From: JAAXVQ01 sp964604705
GTDB taxonomy: Bacteria > Oederibacteriota > JAAXVQ01
Length of the DNA stretch: 64,000 nt
Assembly: GCA_964604705.1 (NCBI GenBank)
Contig: CAZSAP010000003.1
Coordinates: 186,001-250,000, forward strand
Reading direction: 5' to 3'
In this document: positions 49,537-57,503 of the stretch, one piece after another
Layout: each line of letters opens with the position of its first letter
Position numbering within the stretch: the first letter of the stretch is position 1
Position numbers and translations under genes: made by a program
Notes under the pieces: generated by a model
What the model was told of the DNA's origin: nothing
The model's input: the letters and a program-made list of their open reading frames with translations, nothing else
The model's database searches: none

Positions 49537-52281
49537 TTATTTCTTCTTTTTCGCGACTTTCTTCACAGCTTTCTTAGCCACTTTCTTGGCGCCCTTTTTC
49601 GCACCCTTTTGGCTGGCAGCGGCTTCAATCGCGGCCTGAGCTGCGGCCAAACGAGCAATCGGAACGCGGTAAGGCGAGCAGGAAACATACGACAAACCGG
49701 CATTGTGGCAGAACATAACCGAGGCCGGATCACCGCCGTGCTCACCGCAGATACCCAACTTGATATCCGGACGTGTGGCTTTGCCCTTCTCCACAGCCAT
49801 CTTCACCAACTGGCCGACACCCTCTTGATCCAAGGTCTGGAAGGGGTCTTTTTCAAAGATCTTCTTGTCCATGTACACTTTGGTGAACTTGCCCGCATCG
49901 TCACGGGAGAAGCCCAAGGTGGTCTGGGTCAAGTCGTTCGTACCAAAGGAGAAGAACTCGGCTTCCTTGGCGATTTCATCGGCGGTCACGGCTGCACGCG
50001 GCAACTCGATCATGGTGCCGATCATGTACTTGAACTTGCCCTTTTCCTTCATGACCTCGGCCAACACCTTCTCGGCCAAGTCTTTCTGGTCTTTCAATTC
50101 CTTCACGTTTCCAACCAACGGAATCATGATTTCAGGAATCACCTTGTTGCCTTCGGCAATGCAAGCCGCGGTGGCTTCGGCAATGGCGCGAACCTGCATT
50201 TCGGTGATCTCGGGGTACGTGATGCCCAAACGGCAACCGCGCAGACCCAACATCGGGTTCAACTCATGCAATTCGTTTACACGCGCCAAGAGCTTTTTCT
50301 TTTCTGCCATCTGCGGAGCATTGGGGTTGGTGCATTCCAACTTGGCAAGCTCAACCATCAACTCTTCGCGTTTCGGCAAGAACTCGTGCAACGGCGGATC
50401 CAGCAAACGGATGGTCACCGGGTAACCCTTCATGCTGTCGAACAAGCCTTTAAAATCTGCGCGCTGCATGGGCAACAACTTAGCCAAGGCTTCGCGACGT
50501 CCGGCTTCATCGTTGGCCAAAATCATGGCCTGCATGAACGGCAGACGATCTTCGGCGAAGAACATGTGCTCCGTGCGGCAAAGGCCAATGCCTTCGGCGC
50601 CAAACTCGCGGGCCTTGATGGCGTCGCGCGGAATGTCTGAGTTCGAACGGACTTTCAAAGTGCGGAACTTGTCCGACCAGCCGATAAATTCAGCAAAATA
50701 ACCCGACAATTCTGCGTCGATGGTGGCCACTTTGCCTTCCAACACGCGCCCCGTACCACCGTCCAAGGTGATCCAGTCGCCTTCCTTAAAGATCTTATCC
50801 TTAACCTTGAAGGCCTTGCCGCCTTCCATGATGTGAATGTCTTCGCAGCCCGCTACGCAGCACTTGCCCATACCGCGCGCCACAACCGCCGCGTGGCTGG
50901 TCATACCGCCGCGCGCCGTCAAAATACCCTGGGCCACTTCCATGCCGTGGATGTCATCCGGGCAGGTTTCTTCGCGAACCAAGATCACTTGTTCGTCCAT
51001 CTCTTCCGCCCAACGAACGGCTTCTTCGGCTGTGAACACGCACTTGCCCGAAGCGGCGCCCGGTGAAGCCGGAAGACCCTTGGCCAACAGCGTTACCTGG
51101 GCCTTGGGATCAATGATGGGGTGCAAGAGCTGATCCAACTGGGAAGGCGCTACGCGCAGAATGGCTTCTTCCTTGGTGATCAAGCCTTCTTTGACCATTT
51201 CCACCGCAATGCGGATGGCGGCAGCCGCCGTGCGCTTGCCGTTACGGGTCTGGAGCATGAACAACTTGCCTTTTTCAATGGTGAACTCAAAATCCTGGAT
51301 GTCGCGGTAGTGCTTTTCCAAACGCTTGGTGATGCCGTGCAATTGCTTGAAGACCGCCGGCATTTCTTTTTCCAATTTCGAGATCGGCTGGGGCGTGCGC
51401 ACACCGGCGACCACGTCTTCGCCCTGGGCGTTGGTCAAGTACTCACCGTAGAACACGTTCTCACCGGTCGAAGGATTGCGGGTAAAGCCCACACCCGTTC
51501 CGGAATCATCACCCATGTTGCCAAACACCATGGCCTGGACGTTCACGGCCGTGCCCAAGCTGTCGGAGATATCATTCATTTTGCGGTAGTAGATCGCGCG
51601 GTCATTGTTCCAGGAACGGAACACCGCATCACGGGCGCCGGTCAATTGCGCCATAGGATCTTGCGGGAAGTCCACCTTGGCTTCGCGGCGAACGATTTCC
51701 TTATAGGTCAAGATCAACGCTTTCAAATGCTCGGTCGACAACTCGGTATCCAGCTTGGCGCCGACTTCGGCTTTCTTGGCGGTCAACGCTTTTTCAAAAA
51801 TGTCTTTTTCAATATCCAACACCACGTTGGAGTACATGTGAATAAAACGGCGATAGCTGTCGTACGCAAAACGATCGTTTTCCGTTCCTTTGGCCATACC
51901 CTGAACCGTCACATCGTTCAATCCGAGGTTCAAGATCGTGTCCATCATACCGGGCATGGAAAACTTCGAGCCCGAACGAACCGAGACCAAGAGAGGATTC
52001 TTGGGATCGCCGAACTTCTTGCCCATGGCTTTTTCCAACTTGGCCAAATGGAGCTTGATCTGCTCATCCAGGCCGGCGGGAATTTTTTTGTTGTTGGCGT
52101 AGTACTGACGGCAGGTCTCCGTGGTGATCGTGAAACCAGCAGGAACCGGAACTCCGGCGTTGGTCATTTCGGCCAAACCGGCACCCTTACCGCCGAGCAG
52201 GTCTTTCATGGTACCATTGCCTTCGGCCTTACCGTTGCCGAAGAAGTACACGAACTTCGTTTTTGCTGCTTTAGTTGCCAT
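49537..52281 (-). CDS. ppdK: Pyruvate, phosphate dikinase
   Basis: 914 aa, interconverts pyruvate, ATP and phosphate with PEP, AMP and PPi; a central gluconeogenic or glycolytic enzyme. The ATP-grasp domain starts with FGNGKAEGNGTMKDLLGGKGAGLAEM. The phosphohistidine loop is GMTSHAAVVARGMGKCC. The C-terminal PEP/pyruvate barrel includes GTNDLTQTTLGFSRDD and GICGEHGGDP. It ends with a lysine/alanine-rich tail (about 890-914: GAKKGAKKVAKKAVKK-VAKKKK) that is not part of the family core. AAGGAAGGGG precedes the ATG at a long distance (about 12 bases). Confidence 0.95.
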   Translation of the reverse strand: MATKAAKTKFVYFFGNGKAEGNGTMKDLLGGKGAGLAEMTNAGVPVPAGFTITTETCRQYYANNKKIPAGLDEQIKLHLAKLEKAMGKKFGDPKNPLLVSVRSGSKFSMPGMMDTILNLGLNDVTVQGMAKGTENDRFAYDSYRRFIHMYSNVVLDIEKDIFEKALTAKKAEVGAKLDTELSTEHLKALILTYKEIVRREAKVDFPQDPMAQLTGARDAVFRSWNNDRAIYYRKMNDISDSLGTAVNVQAMVFGNMGDDSGTGVGFTRNPSTGENVFYGEYLTNAQGEDVVAGVRTPQPISKLEKEMPAVFKQLHGITKRLEKHYRDIQDFEFTIEKGKLFMLQTRNGKRTAAAAIRIAVEMVKEGLITKEEAILRVAPSQLDQLLHPIIDPKAQVTLLAKGLPASPGAASGKCVFTAEEAVRWAEEMDEQVILVREETCPDDIHGMEVAQGILTARGGMTSHAAVVARGMGKCCVAGCEDIHIMEGGKAFKVKDKIFKEGDWITLDGGTGRVLEGKVATIDAELSGYFAEFIGWSDKFRTLKVRSNSDIPRDAIKAREFGAEGIGLCRTEHMFFAEDRLPFMQAMILANDEAGRREALAKLLPMQRADFKGLFDSMKGYPVTIRLLDPPLHEFLPKREELMVELAKLECTNPNAPQMAEKKKLLARVNELHELNPMLGLRGCRLGITYPEITEMQVRAIAEATAACIAEGNKVIPEIMIPLVGNVKELKDQKDLAEKVLAEVMKEKGKFKYMIGTMIELPRAAVTADEIAKEAEFFSFGTNDLTQTTLGFSRDDAGKFTKVYMDKKIFEKDPFQTLDQEGVGQLVKMAVEKGKATRPDIKLGICGEHGGDPASVMFCHNAGLSYVSCSPYRVPIARLAAAQAAIEAAASQKGAKKGAKKVAKKAVKKVAKKKK

Positions 52282-52508
52282 ACTTTTTTAGAACCCCTTC
52301 CTTATTTTTTTAAAAATTTTTTCATCCTGGGAAAAATGGTGTACCCCGGATCGATTTTATCGATATTTTTTTGGGAAAAACGTGAAAAAACGACGTCCGG
52401 GAGACCCAAAAAAGTCGTGGAATATTAACACATTTTAACAGACCCGGGCAAGTGATTTTTAGCCATTTTTGTAATTCGGGTTATATGTGTCTCCACCGCC
52501 CAAATTAT

Positions 52509-52546
52509 AAAAAAACAGCGATGAAACCACCCTTCGTCTCATCGCT
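52509..52546 (-). terminator. Terminator after glyS
   Basis: AGCGATGA (52517-52524) pairs with TCATCGCT (52539-52546); on the minus strand the stem is followed by G and seven T residues. 45 bases past the glyS stop. Confidence 0.65.
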
Positions 52547-52590
52547 ATTTTATGCTCGCCATAAAACCATTCCAACCTAGTCGCACGTCG

Positions 52591-54684
52591 CTATTCGGTC
52601 ATGACCAAACGCGAAAAATCCCCCACGGTCCAGAGCAACCGCGCGATGTACAACAAAAGATTCAACCGATTGGCCTTCACGGCTTCGTCTTTATCCATGA
52701 CCATGACATCTTCAAAGAACCGGTTGATCAAGGGCAACAGGCCGCTTAAGCGCAAAAAGGCGCCGGAAAAATCTCCGGTGGCCAACATGGGTGTAAGCGC
52801 TTGGTGCGCCTGCTGGACCGCCGCCAACAATTCTTTTTCCACGGGAGCCTGCAAGGCTTCCGGACGAATCACCGGAAACGCCGCATCGGGAGCCCATACC
52901 CGAACCGTATCCTTGGGCAGAATGTTAACCACACGGGAAAACGTTGTAATTTTCTCACTAAATCCAGACTGTTGGCGCAAACTGCGAATCGCATCGGCTT
53001 TCTTAACCACGGCCGTTAAATCATCGGTCCAAACCCCCAACAAGGCCTGAATCTCGTCCGGACGGCACTGACGGTTGGCCAGCTCGGTTTCCATACGGCC
53101 CAAAATAAATTCCTGAACAGGTTGGGCGATCTCTTCCCCTTTATCCTTAAACTGCGCAAACCCAGCGGCCGCTTGGAGCAAAATTTCTTTGAGCGAAATC
53201 CGATAACCTGCCTCCAACATGATCGCCACAATACCCTGGGCGGCCCGACGCAACGCATACGGATCCTTGGCACCGGTAGGAATCATACCCGCGCCCCAAC
53301 ACCCCACCAAATTATCCAGCTTATCGGCCAACGCCAGCATGCGCCCAGCAGGCGTCTTCGGGCAACTGTCACCGGCGCCCCGCGGCTGATACTGTTCGCG
53401 AATGGCTTGGGCTACTTCTGCCGGCGCACCCTGTGCGGCCGCATAAAACGTCCCCATGATGCCCTGAAGCGAGGTAAATTCTTTCTCCTGAACCATGTTG
53501 GTAATCAAATCCGCCTTGGACAGATGCGCAGCCTTCTGAGCCGAAGCTTGCGCCGCCGGTTCCAACTTGGCCGCCAACCAGGAACTCATGGCCTCCAAGC
53601 GCCGGGTCTTGTCGAGCAGACTGCCGAGTCCCTTGATCCACAGCACGCGTTCCAATTCCGGAACCAGGGTCTCGAGCGGCTTCTTCATGTCCTCACGGAA
53701 AAAGAATTCCGCATCCTTCAAGCGTGCTTCCAGTACACGTTCGCATCCGGGGCGGATATTCTCCGGGTCGGCCAGCGGGTTGTCGTACACGGCCAAGAAA
53801 TTCGGCAACAGTTTCCCTTGGGCATCTTCTACGGCAAAATACCGCTGGTGTTCACGCATGGCGGTGACAATGATCTCACGCGCAATGCTCAGGTACACAG
53901 GCTTGAATCCGCCCTTCACCACGCCGGGCTTCTCCGCCATCATGCAAACCATGTCCAGCAAGGCTTCATCTTCTACAATACGCCCACCGCACTCGGCAGC
54001 CCGCGCCACCAAGAGCTGCTTCATTTCTTCGCGACGCTTGGCCACGGAAAGAATGACCCAGCCTTGTTCCAACACTTTTTCATACTCGTCCGTGGATTTC
54101 AATTCGGCTTGTTTGGCGGCATGCAGCGGGTGAAACCGCGTGATGCGTCCGGACGTTACATCGGCAAACGTTACAGGCACAACCTCGCTCCCCAGCAAAG
54201 CGACGATCCAACGGACCGGACGGGCAAAACGCACCTGGGTGGGTTCCCAACGCATGGACTTGGGAAAGGCCAGGACCTTAATCAGGGCTTGGAACATCTC
54301 CGGCAACAGCGCGTGCGCCGGTTTGCCGGTTTCTTTAACCTGCGCCCATAAGCGTCCATCACGGACTTGTATCTGATCGGCCCGCAACCCCGTCTTTTTC
54401 AAAAAGCCTTCACCGGCCGGAGTGAGGGTGCGGTCCGCTTTGTACGCCACGGCTTCGGTCGGTCCTTGAAGCTCTTTTTCCAAATCCGGCTGAGCGGTGT
54501 TCAAGCCGCGTATCCGCAGCACCAAACGTCGCGGGGTGGCCTCGCATTCCAACGCCGCGTACTCCAAGCGTGCATCCTTGAGCTTGGCTTCGGCTGCGGT
54601 GCGTAGCTGGCGCAAGGCCGGTGCAATATAATCTACCGGCAGCTCTTCGCACCCGATTTCCAATAAGGCATCTTGTTTGCTCAT
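52591..54684 (-). CDS. glyS: Glycyl-tRNA synthetase beta subunit
   Basis: 697 aa, the usual length of the beta subunit of the tetrameric alpha2-beta2 enzyme. Key blocks: LLEIGCEELP near the N-terminus, KSMRWEPTQVRFARPVRW, ITAMREHQRYFAVED-type (IIVTAMREHQRYF), EFTSLQGIMGTFYA, and LADKLDNLVGCW with AYALRRAA-like DPYALRRAAQGIV. A C-terminal anticodon-binding DALR-like region ends it. It follows glyQ by 62 bases. Its stop is followed by a terminator. Confidence 0.95.
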   Translation of the reverse strand: MSKQDALLEIGCEELPVDYIAPALRQLRTAAEAKLKDARLEYAALECEATPRRLVLRIRGLNTAQPDLEKELQGPTEAVAYKADRTLTPAGEGFLKKTGLRADQIQVRDGRLWAQVKETGKPAHALLPEMFQALIKVLAFPKSMRWEPTQVRFARPVRWIVALLGSEVVPVTFADVTSGRITRFHPLHAAKQAELKSTDEYEKVLEQGWVILSVAKRREEMKQLLVARAAECGGRIVEDEALLDMVCMMAEKPGVVKGGFKPVYLSIAREIIVTAMREHQRYFAVEDAQGKLLPNFLAVYDNPLADPENIRPGCERVLEARLKDAEFFFREDMKKPLETLVPELERVLWIKGLGSLLDKTRRLEAMSSWLAAKLEPAAQASAQKAAHLSKADLITNMVQEKEFTSLQGIMGTFYAAAQGAPAEVAQAIREQYQPRGAGDSCPKTPAGRMLALADKLDNLVGCWGAGMIPTGAKDPYALRRAAQGIVAIMLEAGYRISLKEILLQAAAGFAQFKDKGEEIAQPVQEFILGRMETELANRQCRPDEIQALLGVWTDDLTAVVKKADAIRSLRQQSGFSEKITTFSRVVNILPKDTVRVWAPDAAFPVIRPEALQAPVEKELLAAVQQAHQALTPMLATGDFSGAFLRLSGLLPLINRFFEDVMVMDKDEAVKANRLNLLLYIARLLWTVGDFSRLVMTE

Positions 54685-54746
54685 AACGTCCTCTTCATGA
54701 AAAATTTAATTTAGTATGGTATGGGCGATTGCAAATGGCCCCAACT

Positions 54747-55616
54747 TTATTTCTTCAGCAATGGGTGCCCCAACTCTTCGCGGTGCTGAATATACCCCTG
54801 GGCCACACCTTTGGCCAAGTTGCGCAAGCGGGTGATGTAGCCCACACGCTCGGTCACGGAGATGGCCCCGCGGGCATCCAAGAGATTGAACAAGTGCGAT
54901 GACTTGACCAAGTAATCGTAGGCCGGCAGCACCAGGTTCAATCCCAACAAGCGCTGGGTCTCTTTCTCACTGGCCGTAAACGCGTCAAACAAGGTGGCGG
55001 CGTCCGAGGCCTCAAAATTGTACGTGGACCATTGCACCTCGTTGGCATGAAACAAATCCCCATACTTGACGCCATGCCCCCACTCAATGTCGAAGAGCGA
55101 CTCCACACCCTGTAAAAACATGGCGATGCGTTCCAAGCCGTACGTGATCTCGCCTGCAATCGGGTTCAACTCAATGCCACCCATTTGCTGGAAGTAGGTG
55201 AACTGGGTGATTTCCAAACCGTCCAGCCAAACCTGCCAACCCAGCCCGGCGGCCCCAAGCGTCGGAGACTCCCAATCGTCCTCCGTGAAACGGATATCGT
55301 GCTGATCCACCCGCAAGCCGATCTCGGCCAGACTTTGGCGATACAACTCCTGAATGTTGGCCGGCGAGGGTTTTAAAATCACCTGAAACTGATAGTAGTG
55401 CTGCCCACGGTTGGGGTTCTCGCCGTAACGGCCGTCTTTCGGACGACGGCAGGGTTCCACGTTGGCCGACTTCCACGGTTCCGGACCCAGTACGCGTAAA
55501 AAGGTGGCCGGATTAAACGTCGACGCCCCCTTCTCCAAATCGTAAGGTTGGACAACCAGGCAGCCCTGACGGGCCCAAAACGCCTGCAGCGTGTGAATGA
55601 TTTCTTGAAAGTTCAT
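54747..55616 (-). CDS. glyQ: Glycyl-tRNA synthetase alpha subunit
   Basis: 289 aa. Class II core: FQEIIHTLQAFWARQGCLVVQPYD, GASTFNPATFLRVLGPEPW, EPCRRPKDGRYGENPNRGQHYYQFQVILKP-type blocks and LGWQVWLDGLEITQFTYFQQMGG. This is the catalytic subunit. GATCATG start follows GAGC-like weak site. It is upstream of glyS in one transcript. The bacterial alpha/beta form (rather than eukaryal GlyRS) is used. Confidence 0.95.
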   Translation of the reverse strand: MNFQEIIHTLQAFWARQGCLVVQPYDLEKGASTFNPATFLRVLGPEPWKSANVEPCRRPKDGRYGENPNRGQHYYQFQVILKPSPANIQELYRQSLAEIGLRVDQHDIRFTEDDWESPTLGAAGLGWQVWLDGLEITQFTYFQQMGGIELNPIAGEITYGLERIAMFLQGVESLFDIEWGHGVKYGDLFHANEVQWSTYNFEASDAATLFDAFTASEKETQRLLGLNLVLPAYDYLVKSSHLFNLLDARGAISVTERVGYITRLRNLAKGVAQGYIQHREELGHPLLKK

Positions 55617-55870
55617 GATCGCTCCTAAAGTAAATTCATACTATCCAAGTCAACCAAGCCGTTACCCAATCGTCCGATGGTGTAACGGTGGGCCAGGACG
55701 CTAAAGCCGAAATAACCATCGCCCTCCAAGCGCGAGACATGAATGACGCAGATTTAGAAAAAGAATCATCGCAGCAGGGGTTGCATGACTGATTTTAACA
55801 AGCGCCGATTATAGCGGGTCTCAGGCATTATTGAAACTAGAAAATAGTAATTTGCGCCTGCAACATTTAT
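55617..55870. other. Spacer upstream of glyQ with a possible short gene remnant
   Basis: Within the 435-base gap between glyQ and recO, the plus strand is open from 55634 to a TGA at 55790-55792 (52 codons, only a GTG at 55688 as a possible start and no visible ribosome site). The translation (for example VTVGQDAKAEITIALQARD and later EKESSQQGLHD) looks protein-like but I recognise no family. It may be a remnant or chance. The glyQ promoter must lie in this stretch; I see no clear boxes. Confidence 0.3.
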
Positions 55871-56047
55871 TCGGTCCTGTGTCGGCTTGTTTTTTTTCAA
55901 TGTGTCGACGATGGGCCGGACGGTGCGGGTTCCACGTTTCGCTCCGGCGTAGACCTGGCTGTGAAAGGAAACGAGTTAGGCCTATAGCGACCCTCGTTCT
56001 TCATGCGTTTTGACACATTGAAAAAAAACAAGCCGACACAGGACCGA
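55871..56047. repeat. Long hairpin element B, after recO
   Basis: A 177-base element with a perfect 36-bp outer stem (55871-55906 with 56012-56047), including runs of eight T and eight A in the arms. The 105-base interior contains CGTTTC (55935-55940) that can pair with GAAACG (55968-55973). Only 4 bases separate the right arm from the recO stop codon. Architecture and inner core resemble element A at 32637-32799, though the outer arms are unrelated in sequence. Confidence 0.9.
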
Positions 56048-56051
56048 GACC

Positions 56052-56798
56052 TTACTTCAACTCCCGCACCGCGCGCTGAAAACTATCACTCTTGAGCGGT
56101 CGGCCGAGATGGTCGCGGATCAATGTATCCAGCAACGCTTGAATCTGAGCTGCCGCGTCCTCGTTGACCCGTAGGCGCGGAAGCAACGCAGGATGGCTGG
56201 TAATCAGCCGTTGTAGAATTTTACGCACCCCGGCCGAGAGAAAAAGGCCGCCGTGGGGACGACAGGTGCGACAGGTAACCCCGTGATGTTCGGCATGGTA
56301 GGCCATGTGCTCGGCCTCATTCCCGCAATGCTGGCAGAGCTCGGTCTGGGGACGGTAGCCCATGCGCTCCAAAAACATCCATTCAAACCACATCCCCACC
56401 ACCCCTGGATCGGTACCCGCGTCCCACAGGTTGAGCGCCGTCTCAGCAAGTTCAAAAATTTCCGGGAGCGGATGATGGTCTTGCGTCAGATTGAGCAACA
56501 GTTCGGCCATACGCGCCGCACGGCCCAAGGCTTCCAAATTTTCTTTTAGATGAGGGTACGAGTGGAGCAGTTGGCCCTGCGTGATCCGATACAGTTCCTT
56601 ATGCTCATGTCCTGCCAATTGCAATTCCGAACGCGAGAGCCACCCCAGGCAGCCGTTCAGGCGACTGGTCGAACGCCGCACCCCTTTGGCCACGCCCTTG
56701 ACTTTCCCCAAGGACTGGGTAAACAAAACCATGACCCGGTCGGCTTCTGAAAAATCGTAGGCGCGCAGAACCAACGCCAAGGTTTTTATGGTCGGCAT
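56052..56798 (-). CDS. recO: DNA repair protein RecO
   Basis: 248 aa. RecO anneals strands and helps RecR load RecA on SSB-coated DNA. The N-terminal OB fold (1-80, TLALVLRAYDFSEADRVMVLFTQSLGKV, then AKGVRRSTSRLNG) and the C-terminal helical domain with the zinc site CQHCGNEAE ... CRTCRP (four Cys) are typical. The ATG at 56798 is used with GAGG seven bases upstream; a TTG two codons earlier is too close. A 177-base hairpin follows the stop. Confidence 0.9.
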   Translation of the reverse strand: MPTIKTLALVLRAYDFSEADRVMVLFTQSLGKVKGVAKGVRRSTSRLNGCLGWLSRSELQLAGHEHKELYRITQGQLLHSYPHLKENLEALGRAARMAELLLNLTQDHHPLPEIFELAETALNLWDAGTDPGVVGMWFEWMFLERMGYRPQTELCQHCGNEAEHMAYHAEHHGVTCRTCRPHGGLFLSAGVRKILQRLITSHPALLPRLRVNEDAAAQIQALLDTLIRDHLGRPLKSDSFQRAVRELK

Positions 56799-56812
56799 AC
56801 GCAACCCTCGTT

Positions 56813-56854
56813 AAAAAAAAACCACGCTTCCCGAACCCGGGAAGCGTGGTTTTT
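56813..56854 (-). terminator. Intrinsic terminator of the Yip1-like gene
   Basis: AACCACGCTTCCCG (56820-56833) pairs with CGGGAAGCGTGGTT (56838-56851), followed on the minus strand by eight T residues. Confidence 0.85.
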
Positions 56855-56876
56855 GAATATCTAAGCTGGCAAAGAA

Positions 56877-57398
56877 TTAGCGGGGAATATATCCCGTGAT
56901 TCCAATGCCGATGACTGCCAACAAGACCACGATCACGAACACAATCGCGATCGAGATCGCAACTGCAATGATCGCTTTGGCTGTCGTGAGTTTGTGCACT
57001 TCACGAATGCCGAACACGGTTAAAACCAGCCCGTAAATCGAGCCAATGATGGACACGATCGGAATCCAGCCGATAATGTTCACGATATTGGCATAGGCTG
57101 CCACGCGAACGGTCGCTTCGTACGTTCCGGTTCCGCCAACCATCTTTGCGCATACCATCAACAGCAACGCTGCCAGGAACACGCTGATAGTCACGGCAAT
57201 CGGGGCAAAAATAATTGCCAAGAAACCGACACCCAAGGTAATGATTGTCAAACCAATTCCCATGATGACCGATGTGATCAGAGCAAAAATCAACGGATCT
57301 TTATATCCGCCCGTCACCGGCATGGTCTTGAAAAAATCAACCGGCTTCAAGATGATGTTTTTGCCCGTCTCAAAGTACTGCTTCAACATTCCGCCCAT
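56877..57398 (-). CDS. Yip1-domain membrane protein
   Basis: 173 aa. The N-terminal signature MLKQYFETGKNIILKPVDFFKTMPVTGGYKDPLIFALI and four to five hydrophobic helices (near 40-60, 63-85, 100-125, 145-165) match the YIP1 family of small membrane proteins. The bacterial proteins have no defined function. A terminator follows, and about 105 bases upstream lies the aspS stop. A purine-rich stretch (GAAAGAATG before the ATG) resembles a ribosome site. Confidence 0.78.
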   Translation of the reverse strand: MGGMLKQYFETGKNIILKPVDFFKTMPVTGGYKDPLIFALITSVIMGIGLTIITLGVGFLAIIFAPIAVTISVFLAALLLMVCAKMVGGTGTYEATVRVAAYANIVNIIGWIPIVSIIGSIYGLVLTVFGIREVHKLTTAKAIIAVAISIAIVFVIVVLLAVIGIGITGYIPR

Positions 57399-57503
57399 TC
57401 TTTCACCCCCTTTTCTTGGAATCGATAATAATGTTAATAATTTAGCACGCTTTGGATCGAAGTCAAGTTAAATTTACCCATACAAAAAAATTGCCAAAAA
57501 AAT

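Noticed and set aside
51121..52428. 435-codon plus-strand frame opposite ppdK
   Set aside because: Antisense shadow of ppdK, a fully conserved gene; no recognisable domain.
32637..56047. Retron msr-msd
   Set aside because: Long stems recall msd, but no reverse transcriptase is encoded in the window and no branching-G context was recognised.
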